DNA of 64,000 bases, taken from positions 248,001 through 312,000 of the forward strand of contig NZ_JAJCTD010000003.1 of assembly GCF_020564565.1 (NCBI RefSeq), given 5' to 3'. This stretch comes from Rhodobacter sp. Har01 (GTDB taxonomy: Bacteria; Pseudomonadota; Alphaproteobacteria; Rhodobacterales; Rhodobacteraceae). This document shows positions 37,279 to 45,938 of the stretch, piece after piece (position 1 is the first letter of the stretch; every line of letters begins with the position of its first letter). The notes below the pieces were generated by a model. It was not told the DNA's origin and did not search any database. It saw nothing but the letters and a program-made list of their open reading frames with translations. The translations under genes were made by a program, and so were the position numbers.

Positions 37279-38621
37279 TGCCGCAGGAGATGATCGCCCT
37301 TCTGATGTTCTCGACCATGCTGATGCTGATGATGACCGGCCAGCGGGTGTTCGGGATCATCGGTTTCGTCGCCGTGGTGGCCGCGCTGGCGCTGTGGGGC
37401 ACCGGCGGCGAAAGCATGGGCTTCACCCAGGCGATGAAGCTGATGAAGTGGTATCCGCTGCTGACGCTGCCGATGTTCGTCTTCATGGGCTACGTGATGA
37501 GCGAATCGCGGCTGGCCGAGGACCTGTACCGGATGTTCCACGTCTGGTTCGGGCCGGTGCCGGGCGGGCTGGCGGTGGGCACCATTCTGCTGATGGTGCT
37601 GATCTCGGCGATGAACGGGCTGTCGGTGGCCGGCATGGCCATCGGCTCGACCATCGCCCTGCCCGAGCTGCTGCGGCGCGGCTACGACAAGCAGATGGTC
37701 AGCGGGGTGATCCAGGCCGGATCAAGTCTGGGCATCCTGATCCCGCCCTCGGTGGTGCTGGTGCTGTACGCCATGATCGCCCGCGCCCCGGTCAGCGAGC
37801 TTTGGCTGGCCGGCATCCTTCCGGGCCTGCTGATGGCGGGGATGTTCATCCTTTATGTCGTGGTCCGCTGCACCATTCAGCCCTCGCTTGGCCCGGCGAT
37901 GTCCAGGACCGAGCGGGAGTCGATCACCTGGGCCGAGAAGGCTTCTTCGCTGCGGGCCGGCGCACTGCCCTTCGTCATCTTCTTCGCGATGATGCTGCCC
38001 TTCGTGAAGGGCTGGACCAGCCTGGTGGAATCCAGCGTGATCGGGGTTGCCGCCACGGTCGCCGCCGCCGTCCTGAAAGGCCGCTTCACCCGCGAGGTGT
38101 TCGAGATCGCCACCCGCAACACGCTGGCGATTTCCTGCATGTTCATGTGGGTGATCCTGGCCGCGCTGTCCTTCGGGGCGGTGTTCGACGGGCTGGGCGC
38201 GGTGAAGGCCATCGAGACGCTGTTCACCGAGCAACTGGGCTTCGGCCCCTGGACCATCCTGATCCTGATGCAGCTGTCGTTCCTGGTGATGGGGATGTTC
38301 CTCGACGACACCGCCATGCTGGTGATCGTGGCGCCGCTTTACGTGCCGCTGGTGGCCAAGCTGGACCTGGGCATCCCGCCCGACCAGGTGCTGATCTGGT
38401 ATGGCGTCTTGTACACCATCACCTGCCAGATCGCCTATCTGACCCCGCCTTTCGGGTATAACCTGTTCCTGATGCGCGCCTTCGCGCCGCCGGAAATCAC
38501 CATGGGCGACATCTACAAGTCGGTCACGCCCTTCGTGCTGGTGATGGTCGGCGCGCTGGCACTAATCATGGTCTTCCCCGAGATCGCGCTGTGGTTGCCG
38601 CAGAGAATTTACCCCGACTGA
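37278..38621 (+). CDS. dctM: TRAP transporter large permease (DctM)
   Basis: A 447-residue membrane subunit with about 12-14 helices that carries the transport path. Family segments include ISAMNGLSVAGMAIGST, GVIQAGSSLGILIPPSV and the late AYLTPPFGYNLFLMRA. Length and overlap with dctQ are as usual. Substrate specificity comes from the periplasmic binding protein encoded next. The presence of an aromatic-rich C-terminus is normal for the DctM group. Confidence 0.95.
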   Translation: MPQEMIALLMFSTMLMLMMTGQRVFGIIGFVAVVAALALWGTGGESMGFTQAMKLMKWYPLLTLPMFVFMGYVMSESRLAEDLYRMFHVWFGPVPGGLAVGTILLMVLISAMNGLSVAGMAIGSTIALPELLRRGYDKQMVSGVIQAGSSLGILIPPSVVLVLYAMIARAPVSELWLAGILPGLLMAGMFILYVVVRCTIQPSLGPAMSRTERESITWAEKASSLRAGALPFVIFFAMMLPFVKGWTSLVESSVIGVAATVAAAVLKGRFTREVFEIATRNTLAISCMFMWVILAALSFGAVFDGLGAVKAIETLFTEQLGFGPWTILILMQLSFLVMGMFLDDTAMLVIVAPLYVPLVAKLDLGIPPDQVLIWYGVLYTITCQIAYLTPPFGYNLFLMRAFAPPEITMGDIYKSVTPFVLVMVGALALIMVFPEIALWLPQRIYPD

Positions 38622-38667
38622 GATCAACAACCGGCGGGCCAACCGCCTTTCAACACGGAGGTTACCG

Positions 38668-39708
38668 ATGACGACTTCAAGACGTTCCTTCCTGACCAAG
38701 GGCGCCCTTGCCGGCGCCGCCGCCCTGGCCGCTCCGACCGTTGCCCGGTCGCAAGAGGTGATCAAGTGGCGGATGCAGACCTATGCCGGCGCCGCCCTGG
38801 GCGAGCATGTGGTCAAGCCCGCGGTCGAGCTGTTCAACCGCCTGGCCGCCGGCCAGATGGAGATCGAACTCTTCTACGCCGACCAGCTGGTTCCCACCGG
38901 TGAGCTGTTCCGCGCCATGCAGGACGGCACCATCGACTGCGTGCAGTCGGATGACGACAGCATGGCCAGCCCGACTGAAGTCACCGTCTTCGGCGGCTAC
39001 TTTCCCCTTGCCCTGCGCTATTCGCTCGACGTGCCGGCACTGTTCAACAAGTACGGCCTCAAGGCGATCTGGGAAGAGGAATACGCCAAGGTCGGCGTCA
39101 AGCACATCTCGGCCGGGTCCTGGGACCCCTGCAACTTCTCGACCAACAAGCCGATCAAGTCGCTGGCCGACCTGAGCGGGTTGCGGGTCTTTACCTTCCC
39201 CACCGCCGGCCGCTTCCTGACCCAGTTCGGCGTCGTCCCCGTCACCCTGCCGTGGGAAGATGTCGAGGTCGCCATGCAGACCGGCGAGCTGGACGGGCTG
39301 TGCTGGTCGGGCATCACCGAGGTCTACACGGTGGGCTGGTCGAACGTGACCAAGTACTTCCTGACCAACAACATCTCGGGCGCCTGGATCGGCCACTTCT
39401 TCGCCAACATGGAGCGATGGAACGCCCTGCCGCCGAACCTGCAGGAACTGCTGGCCAGCTGCTTCGAGACCAGCCACATGTACCGCCAGCACTGGTACTG
39501 GGCCGGCGAGGCGGACCTGCGGGTGAACGGCGGCAAGCTGGAACTGACCACCATTCCGGACGAGGAATGGAAGACCGTGGAAGACGCCGCGGTGAAGTTC
39601 TGGGACGAGATCGCGGCGGAATCCGAGATCAAGGCCAAGGTCGTGGGCATCATCAAGACCTACAACGAGACGATGACCAAGGCCGGCGTGCCCTACCGCT
39701 TCGGCTGA
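38668..39708 (+). CDS. dctP: TRAP transporter substrate-binding protein (DctP), Tat-exported
   Basis: A 346-residue periplasmic binding protein. The N-terminus carries a twin-arginine signal (SRRSFLTKGALAGAAALAA), so export is probably by the Tat route. The mature part begins QEVIKWRMQT. The segment SNKP..LSGLRVFTFPTAGRFL and the conserved arginine there are where DctP proteins hold carboxylate ligands; EVAMQTGELDGLCWSG matches the family. The ligand is unknown, but the downstream enzymes suggest an amine-bearing acid or amino alcohol. Confidence 0.93.
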   Translation: MTTSRRSFLTKGALAGAAALAAPTVARSQEVIKWRMQTYAGAALGEHVVKPAVELFNRLAAGQMEIELFYADQLVPTGELFRAMQDGTIDCVQSDDDSMASPTEVTVFGGYFPLALRYSLDVPALFNKYGLKAIWEEEYAKVGVKHISAGSWDPCNFSTNKPIKSLADLSGLRVFTFPTAGRFLTQFGVVPVTLPWEDVEVAMQTGELDGLCWSGITEVYTVGWSNVTKYFLTNNISGAWIGHFFANMERWNALPPNLQELLASCFETSHMYRQHWYWAGEADLRVNGGKLELTTIPDEEWKTVEDAAVKFWDEIAAESEIKAKVVGIIKTYNETMTKAGVPYRFG

Positions 39709-39730
39709 CGGACACCGCAGACCAATCGGA

Positions 39731-39754
39731 CGCGCGGGGGAAGCCCCTCGCGCG
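39731..39754 (+). other. Hairpin between dctP and the glutamine synthetase-like gene
   Basis: CGCGCGGGGG-AAG-CCCC-T-CGCGCG forms a 10-bp stem with one bulged T, 23 bp after the dctP stop. There is no T-run. Such stems behind binding-protein genes often protect the upstream mRNA and partly stop transcription, giving more binding protein than enzyme. Confidence 0.45.
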
Positions 39755-39785
39755 CCCTTGCCGATGACAGGAGGATGGCTGCAAG

Positions 39786-41153
39786 ATGCCCGGCAACATG
39801 ACATTCGAGGCCCTGAAAGAGGCCGTCGCCCGCGGCGAGATCGACACCGTTCTGGTGGCCGCGCCCGACATGCAGGGCCGGCTGATGGGAAAGCGTTTCC
39901 ACGCCGAGTTCTTCGTCCGCGGCGGCCATGAGGAGACGCATTGCTGCAACTACCTCCTGGCCGTGGACATGGAGATGACCACGGTGCCCGGCTACAAGAC
40001 CAGCAGTTGGGAAAAGGGCTACGGCGACTATGTGATGAAGCCGGACCTTGCCACCCTGCGGCCGCTGCCCTGGCTGCCCGGCACCGCGCTGTGCCTGGCC
40101 GACCTGCTGGAGCATGCCACGCATGAAGAGGTGCGGGTTTCGCCCCGCGCCATCCTCAAGGCCCAGGTGGCGCGGGCGCGGGCCATGGGCTTCGAGCCGA
40201 TGATGGCGACCGAGCTTGAGTTCTACATCTTCGAGAACAGCTATGAGGCCCTGCGCGATGATGGGTTCGCGGGCCTGAAGCCGATCAGCGCCTACAACGA
40301 GGATTACCACATCTTCCAGACCACCAAGGAAGAGGGGCTGATGCGGGCCGTCCGCAACGGGCTGCACGGCGCCGGCATCCCGGTGGAAAACACCAAGGGC
40401 GAGGCCGATGCCGGCCAGCATGAGGTGAACTACCGCTATTCCGACGCGCTGGACGCGGCCGACAATCATGTGGTGGTCAAGCAGGCGGTGAAGGAAATCG
40501 CCCATGCCGCCGGCAAGTCGGTGACCTTCATGGCCAAGTATGATCACCGCAAGGCGGGATCGTCTTCCCACGTCCACCAGTCCTTGTGGACGCTGGACGG
40601 CAAGCCCGCCTTTGCCGACAAGGGCGATCAGCACGGCATGTCGGCGCTGATGAAGCACTTCCTGGCCGGTCAACTGGCGCATGCGACCGAGATCACCGCC
40701 TTCCTTGCGCCCTATGTGAACAGCTACAAGCGGTTCTGCATCGGGCTGTTCGCGCCGACCAAGGCGGTCTGGAGTGCTGACAACCGCACCGCCGGTTTCC
40801 GCATCTGCGGGCTGCACAGCAAGGCGATCCGGGTGGAATGCCGCATTCCCGGCAGCGACGTGAACCCCTATCTGGCCTGTGCCGCGCTGCTGGCGGCGGG
40901 GCTGGACGGGATCGAGAACCGGCTGGAGCTTGAGCCGGAACTGACCGGCGACATGTACTCGGCCAAGGGCATCCGCGAGATTCCCAAGACCCTGCGCGAG
41001 GCGGCCACGGCGCTGGCCGGGTCGGCGATGCTGCGGCGGGCCTTCGGCGACGACGTGGTGGATCACTACCACCACGCCGCGCAGTGGGAGATTTCCGAGA
41101 CCGACCGCGTGGTCACGGATTTCGAACTGCAGCGGCTGCTGGAGCGGGCATGA
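39786..41153 (+). CDS. Glutamine synthetase-family ligase (PuuA/GlnT-like)
   Basis: A 455-residue GS-fold enzyme. Conserved parts are ELEFYIFENSYE, the acidic metal-binding region KGEADAGQHEVNYRYSDAL, SSHVHQSL, and RVECRIPGSDVNPYLACAALLAAGLDGI. The sequence is of the gamma-glutamylating branch (PuuA, IpuC, GlnT) rather than classical GlnA: it lacks the adenylylation-site loop of GlnA and sits in a catabolic cluster. It would join glutamate to an amine with ATP. An ATG six codons later is an alternative start. AGGAGG lies 12 nt upstream. Confidence 0.85.
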   Translation: MPGNMTFEALKEAVARGEIDTVLVAAPDMQGRLMGKRFHAEFFVRGGHEETHCCNYLLAVDMEMTTVPGYKTSSWEKGYGDYVMKPDLATLRPLPWLPGTALCLADLLEHATHEEVRVSPRAILKAQVARARAMGFEPMMATELEFYIFENSYEALRDDGFAGLKPISAYNEDYHIFQTTKEEGLMRAVRNGLHGAGIPVENTKGEADAGQHEVNYRYSDALDAADNHVVVKQAVKEIAHAAGKSVTFMAKYDHRKAGSSSHVHQSLWTLDGKPAFADKGDQHGMSALMKHFLAGQLAHATEITAFLAPYVNSYKRFCIGLFAPTKAVWSADNRTAGFRICGLHSKAIRVECRIPGSDVNPYLACAALLAAGLDGIENRLELEPELTGDMYSAKGIREIPKTLREAATALAGSAMLRRAFGDDVVDHYHHAAQWEISETDRVVTDFELQRLLERA

Positions 41154-41195
41154 CGGGGCAACCATTCGGGGCAGGCGCCCCAAGAAGGTGAGACG

Positions 41196-42575
41196 ATGAA
41201 ACCTGTACAACTGATTTCCCCGGTCGATGGCCGGGTCTATGCCGAACGGATGCCGCTGAGCCTTGAGGCCGCGCAGGCCGTCGCCGCACGGGCGAAGGCG
41301 GCGCAGAAGGGTTGGGCCGCGCGGCCCCTCGAGGACCGCATCGCGCTGGTCAAGGCCGGCGTCGCCCGGCTGAACGAGATGAAGGACGTGGTGGTCGAGG
41401 AACTGGCCTGGCAGATGGGCCGGCCCACCCGCTTCGGCGGCGAATATGGCGGCGTGAACGCGCGGACCGAATACATGGCGTCCATCGCCGCCGAGACGCT
41501 GGCGCCGCAGATGATCGAGAACTCCAACGCCTTCCGCCGCTACCTGGCGCGCGAACCGCTGGGCGTGGTGTTCATCGTGGCGCCCTGGAACTACCCCTAC
41601 CTGACGACGATCAACACTCTGGTGCCCGCGCTGATCGCCGGCAACACCGTGGTGCTGAAACACGCCAGCCAGACCCTGCTGGTGGGCGAACGCCTGGCCC
41701 AGGCCTTTCATGAGGCGGGGGTGCCCGAGGACGTGTTCCAGAACGTCGTCCTTGACCACGCCACGACCGAGGCCCTGATCGCCGCCCGCGCCTTCAACTT
41801 CGTCAACTTCACTGGCAGCGTCGCCGGCGGGCAGGCGATCGAACGCGCCGCGGCGGGCACCTTCACGCCCCTGGGGCTGGAACTGGGCGGCAAGGATCCG
41901 GGCTACGTTCGCGCCGACGCCAACCTTGACGCCGCCGTCGACACGCTGATGGACGGCGCCATGTTCAACGCCGGCCAGTGCTGCTGCGGGATCGAGCGGA
42001 TCTATGTCCACGAAAGCCTGTATGACGCCTTCGTGGAAAAGGCCGTGGCCTGGGTGAATGCGCTGAAGCTGGGGAACCCCTTTGACGCCGCCAGCACGCT
42101 TGGCCCGATGGCAAACACGCGCTTTGCCAAGGTGGTCCGCGACCAGATCGCCGAGGCGGTGGCGCAGGGGGCGAAACCCCTAATCGACCCGGCGAACTTC
42201 CCCGCCGACGACGGCGGCGCCTACCTCGCGCCGCAGGTGCTGGTGAACGTCACACACGCGATGCGGGTGATGATGGAGGAAAGCTTCGGCCCCGTCGTCG
42301 GCATCATGAAAGTGAAGGACGACGCCGAAGCCCTGCGCCTGATGAACGACAGCCCCTATGGCCTGACCGCCAGCATCTGGACCGAAGACTACGACACCGC
42401 CAGCGCCCTTGGCGCACAGGTCGAGACCGGCACCGTGTTCATGAACCGCGCCGACTACCTTGACCCCGCCCTGTGCTGGACCGGCTGCAAGGACACCGGC
42501 CGCGGCGGCAGCCTTTCCTACCTGGGGTTCCATTCGGTGACCCGCCCGAAATCCTATCATCTCAAGAAGGTGTGA
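41196..42575 (+). CDS. NAD(P)-dependent aldehyde dehydrogenase
   Basis: A 459-residue ALDH. The cofactor-binding start FIVAPWNYPYLT, the GSVAGG turn, the catalytic glutamate in LGLELGGKDPGY and the nucleophile region NAGQCCCG (Cys263 by position) are present. It would oxidise the aldehyde left by amine oxidation. The family does not reveal the exact substrate. It lies 42 bp after the GS-like gene and one base before the iron alcohol dehydrogenase gene. Confidence 0.92.
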   Translation: MKPVQLISPVDGRVYAERMPLSLEAAQAVAARAKAAQKGWAARPLEDRIALVKAGVARLNEMKDVVVEELAWQMGRPTRFGGEYGGVNARTEYMASIAAETLAPQMIENSNAFRRYLAREPLGVVFIVAPWNYPYLTTINTLVPALIAGNTVVLKHASQTLLVGERLAQAFHEAGVPEDVFQNVVLDHATTEALIAARAFNFVNFTGSVAGGQAIERAAAGTFTPLGLELGGKDPGYVRADANLDAAVDTLMDGAMFNAGQCCCGIERIYVHESLYDAFVEKAVAWVNALKLGNPFDAASTLGPMANTRFAKVVRDQIAEAVAQGAKPLIDPANFPADDGGAYLAPQVLVNVTHAMRVMMEESFGPVVGIMKVKDDAEALRLMNDSPYGLTASIWTEDYDTASALGAQVETGTVFMNRADYLDPALCWTGCKDTGRGGSLSYLGFHSVTRPKSYHLKKV

Positions 42576-42576
42576 C

Positions 42577-43737
42577 ATGCCTCACGGTGTTCCGAACCGG
42601 AACTGGTCCTACCCCACCGCCATCAAGTTCGGCGTGGGCCGCATCGGCGAACTGGCCGAGCATGCGAAATCCATCGGGCTGAAAAAGCCCTTGCTGGTCA
42701 CCGACAAGGCCCTCGCCGCCCTGCCGATCACCGCCGCGGCGCTGGAGGTGCTGGACGCCGCGGGCCTTGGCCGCGCGGTGTTCTCGGACGTGGACCCGAA
42801 CCCGAACGAGGCCAACATGGCCGCCGGGATCGCGGTCTACAAGGACGGCAAGCATGACGGGGTGATCTGCTTCGGCGGCGGCTCGGCGCTGGACCTTGGC
42901 AAGATGATCGCGCTGATGGCGCACCAGAAGAAGGGCCTCAGCGTCTGGGATCTGGAAGACATCGACGACTGGTACACCCGCGCCGACGCCGCCAAGATCG
43001 CGCCCATCATCGCCGTGCCCACCACCGCCGGCACCGGCTCCGAGGTCGGCCGCGCGGGCGTGCTGACCAACAGCGAAACGCACAAGAAGAAGATCATCTT
43101 CCACCCCGCGCTGATGCCGAAGGTCACCCTCTGCGACCCGGCGCTGACCGTGGGGATGCCCAGGTTCATCACCGCCGGCACCGGGATGGACGCGCTGGCA
43201 CATTGCCTTGAGGCCTATTGCAGCCCCTTCTACCACCCGATGAGCCAGGGCATCGCGCTGGAAGGCATGCGGCTGGTGTTCGAGAACCTGCCCAAGGCCT
43301 ACAAGCACCCCGACCACCTGATGGCCCGCGCCCACATGATGAGTGCGGCGGCGATGGGCGCGGTGGCCTTCCAGAAGGGGCTGGGGGCGATCCATTCGCT
43401 CAGCCACCCCATCGGCGCGGTCTACGGCACCCACCACGGCACCACCAACGCCGTGGTCATGCCCATGGTGCTGGATTTCAACCGCAAGGAAATCAAGGAC
43501 CGGCTGGCGGCGGCGGCGGCCTATTGCGGCATCAAGGGCGGCTACAAGGGCTTCCGCGCGCGGATCATGGGCCTGCGCGACGAGCTGGACATCCCGGCCA
43601 ACCTGACCAAGCTGGGCGTCACCGACCCCGATCTGGACATGCTGACCGAGATGGCGCTGGAAGACCCCTCCTGCGGCGGCAATCCGGTGAAGATGACCAA
43701 GAAGAACACCCGCAAGCTGTATGAGGCCTGCCTCTGA
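42577..43737 (+). CDS. Iron-containing alcohol dehydrogenase
   Basis: A 386-residue group III alcohol dehydrogenase. The nucleotide site GGGSALDLGK, TTAGTGSEV, the metal-ligand region GMDALAHCLEAY and the histidine-rich SLSHPIGAVYGTHHGTTNAVVMP are all present. It would interconvert an alcohol and an aldehyde, so the imported compound may be an amino alcohol. The start is one base after the aldehyde dehydrogenase stop, so the two are translated together. Confidence 0.92.
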   Translation: MPHGVPNRNWSYPTAIKFGVGRIGELAEHAKSIGLKKPLLVTDKALAALPITAAALEVLDAAGLGRAVFSDVDPNPNEANMAAGIAVYKDGKHDGVICFGGGSALDLGKMIALMAHQKKGLSVWDLEDIDDWYTRADAAKIAPIIAVPTTAGTGSEVGRAGVLTNSETHKKKIIFHPALMPKVTLCDPALTVGMPRFITAGTGMDALAHCLEAYCSPFYHPMSQGIALEGMRLVFENLPKAYKHPDHLMARAHMMSAAAMGAVAFQKGLGAIHSLSHPIGAVYGTHHGTTNAVVMPMVLDFNRKEIKDRLAAAAAYCGIKGGYKGFRARIMGLRDELDIPANLTKLGVTDPDLDMLTEMALEDPSCGGNPVKMTKKNTRKLYEACL

Positions 43738-43759
43738 CCAGCGCCCGCGGCCTGAACCG

Positions 43760-45001
43760 ATGACCCGGCACGTCACCACGGACGTCGCCGTCCTTGGCGC
43801 CGGCGTCATCGGTCTGGCCGTGGCCGAACGGCTGCTGGCCGAGGGCCGCACGGTCACCCTGGTGGACCCGGGCGATCCCGGCATGGGCACATCCTACGGC
43901 AATGCCGGAACCATCGCGGATTACGCGGTGAACCCGGTCGGCACGCCCGACGTCCTGCGCGCGCTCCCCACGCTGCTGTTCGACCGCACGTCGCCCCTGG
44001 CGATCCGGCGCGAGGCGCTGCCCTCGCTGCTGCCCTGGCTCTTGCGCTTTGCCTTTCAGTCCCTGCCCGGCCCCGCCCGCCACAACGGCCTGGCCATCGC
44101 GGCGCTGCTGCAAGGTGCCGGGCCGCTGTGGCAGGGCCTGGCTGACCGCATCGGGGCGGCAGGCATCCTGCAACCCCGCGGCGCGCTGTATCTCTACGAG
44201 ACCGCCGCCCAACGCCGCGCGGCCGAGGCCGACATGGCGGGCCGCCGTGCGCTGGGGGTGACGGTCGATCTGCTGAACGGCCCCGAACTGGCGCAACTGG
44301 AACCCGCCCTGCCGTCGATGGCCGGCGCGGCGTATTTCCCCAAGGCGGTCTTCCTGAACGACCCCGGCGCGATGATGCGGGCGCTGGCGGCCCGTGTCAC
44401 CGCCAAGGCGGAACACCTGCGCGCCCCGGCCCAGACCCTTAGCCGCACCGCCGACGGCGTCATCGTCGAAGGCCCCGGCTTCCGCCTCCACGCCCGCCGC
44501 GTGGTGATCGCCGCCGGGGCGCATTCGCGCAAGCTGGCCGCCCAGGCCGGCGACCGTGTGCCGCTGGACACAGAACGCGGCTACCACGTCGAATGGGACA
44601 TGGCCGCGCCGCGCTTGAGCCGCCCCTGCTGCCCCACGGCCCGTGGCTTCTACCTGTGCCCGATGTCCGGCCGCTTGCGTGCCGTCGGCACGGTCGAACT
44701 GGGCGGCCTGACCCTGCCACCTTCGGCGCATCGCATCCGCAAACTGGTCGAGGGCGCGCGCGCGATCTTCCCCGACCTGCCGGAAAACCCGGATCGCGAC
44801 TGGATGGGCTTCCGCCCCAGCCTGCCCGACAGCCTGCCGGTCATCGGCCCCTCGCGCGGCGGGCCCGAGGTGATTCATGCATACGGCCACGGCCATCTGG
44901 GCGTCACTTTGGCTCCGGTCACCGCCCGCATCGTCGCCGACCTGATCGCTGGCCGCATGCCGGAGATGGACATTGCGTCCCTGCGACCGGGCCGATTCTG
45001 A
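43760..45001 (+). CDS. FAD-dependent oxidoreductase (DadA/PuuB-like)
   Basis: A 413-residue DAO-fold flavoprotein. The dinucleotide motif VAVLGAGVIGLAVAERLL is at the N-terminus, and the end HAYGHGHLGVTLAPVTARIVADLI is typical of D-amino acid dehydrogenases and related amine oxidases. In this cluster it could oxidise a gamma-glutamyl amine as PuuB does, or a D-amino acid. I start at ATG 43760; the track extends 13 codons upstream into the previous gene. It is the last gene of the operon, 14 bp before a convergent gene. Confidence 0.88.
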   Translation: MTRHVTTDVAVLGAGVIGLAVAERLLAEGRTVTLVDPGDPGMGTSYGNAGTIADYAVNPVGTPDVLRALPTLLFDRTSPLAIRREALPSLLPWLLRFAFQSLPGPARHNGLAIAALLQGAGPLWQGLADRIGAAGILQPRGALYLYETAAQRRAAEADMAGRRALGVTVDLLNGPELAQLEPALPSMAGAAYFPKAVFLNDPGAMMRALAARVTAKAEHLRAPAQTLSRTADGVIVEGPGFRLHARRVVIAAGAHSRKLAAQAGDRVPLDTERGYHVEWDMAAPRLSRPCCPTARGFYLCPMSGRLRAVGTVELGGLTLPPSAHRIRKLVEGARAIFPDLPENPDRDWMGFRPSLPDSLPVIGPSRGGPEVIHAYGHGHLGVTLAPVTARIVADLIAGRMPEMDIASLRPGRF

Positions 45002-45015
45002 GGCCCCGGACTGCC

Positions 45016-45759
45016 TTAGAGACGCTGGTCCAGCCCGGCCGTGTCCAACCGGGTGACGACGCCATCTTCCGATAGGCGGGCGTATGTTTTGCCCTGAAAG
45101 CTGAACTCCTGCGCGACGAAGCTGACCTTGCCGCCATCCTGTCGGGTGACCGGCCCGGAGGTGCCGAAGGCCTTGCTCAGCACCGCGTTCAGAACGAACA
45201 GGTCCATCTCGGCGGCCTTGTGCTGGTCGGCATGCATGGCCAGCAACTGCTCGGTCTTGACCTCGCCGTAGGCCGCCGCGACCTCGGGCCGGGCCAGACT
45301 GTCCGCCTGGATCGTGCTGAACCTGATGGTGCTGGCGTTCGCGCCCATGCTGCCGACCAGAGATTCCAGGTAGTCCGCCGCTTCATCGGCGGCCCGGAAC
45401 GACGGCACCCCGAACCGGCCGGATTGCGCGTGGGCATAGGCCCCAAGCGCCATCGAATTCACCTTGCGCCGAAACCCGTTCTCCTGCTCGAACTTCAGCT
45501 CTCCGGCCTCCCAGACGGCCATGGCCGCTTCGGACTTGGCAATCGCTGCAGCCGGATCACGGACAAACTCAGGATCCTTGTAGGCTTCGTAGCCACCGAA
45601 ATCGTTGTGCGACGAAGATCTGATCGTCGTCGTAGCCGAGCGCTGCGCGGAGGACATCGCAGCTGCGGCGGATGGCGCGGTCTGTGCAGGACCGTTCACC
45701 TTGGACGGAAGCCCGAACAGCCCCGCAGTATAACTCTTGAACGGCGAAACCGTCACCAT
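45016..45759 (-). CDS. Hypothetical protein
   Basis: A 247-residue protein that I do not recognise. The first 50 residues are Ser/Ala/Thr-rich and look disordered; the centre is rich in helices (KSEAAMAVWEAGELKFEQEN, DEAADYLESLVGSM) and the end is a short beta region (SFQGKTYARLSEDG). There is no signal peptide or membrane helix. The 5' part (about 45590-45759) is less GC-rich than the flanks and uses codons such as AGA, TCA and GTT more freely, a hint of recent gain. It is convergent with the catabolic operon. Confidence 0.6.
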   Translation of the reverse strand: MVTVSPFKSYTAGLFGLPSKVNGPAQTAPSAAAAMSSAQRSATTTIRSSSHNDFGGYEAYKDPEFVRDPAAAIAKSEAAMAVWEAGELKFEQENGFRRKVNSMALGAYAHAQSGRFGVPSFRAADEAADYLESLVGSMGANASTIRFSTIQADSLARPEVAAAYGEVKTEQLLAMHADQHKAAEMDLFVLNAVLSKAFGTSGPVTRQDGGKVSFVAQEFSFQGKTYARLSEDGVVTRLDTAGLDQRL

Positions 45760-45872
45760 GACCCGCAATCCCCATCGTCTCACGCGCCCAATCTTGCTGC
45801 GAAACACTGAAGGCCGGGTGAACGCAGACAAGGCGCGACAGCGGGCACCGGACGCAGGGGCCGAACGGTGGT

Positions 45873-45925
45873 CTGCCCCCGGCAAAGCGCGGGGTGGGCG
45901 GGTGGGAGCGCTTTGCCGGGGGCAG
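45873..45925. other. 18-bp perfect stem with quadruplex-capable loop after terC
   Basis: CTGCCCCCGGCAAAGCGC (45873-45890) pairs perfectly with 45908-45925. The 17-nt loop between them reads GGGGTGGGCGGGTGGGA on the plus strand, a textbook four-tract quadruplex motif; on the minus strand it is C-rich. It begins 13 bp beyond the terC stop and could end that transcript. The remaining bases of the 179-bp gap show nothing else. Confidence 0.65.
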
Positions 45926-45938
45926 CCGCGCCGCGGCT

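Noticed and set aside
39693..42011. Open frame of 772 codons antisense to the GS-like and aldehyde dehydrogenase genes
   Set aside because: The plus strand has two clear enzyme genes with all motifs; the antisense product is His/Gln/Arg-rich with no domain.
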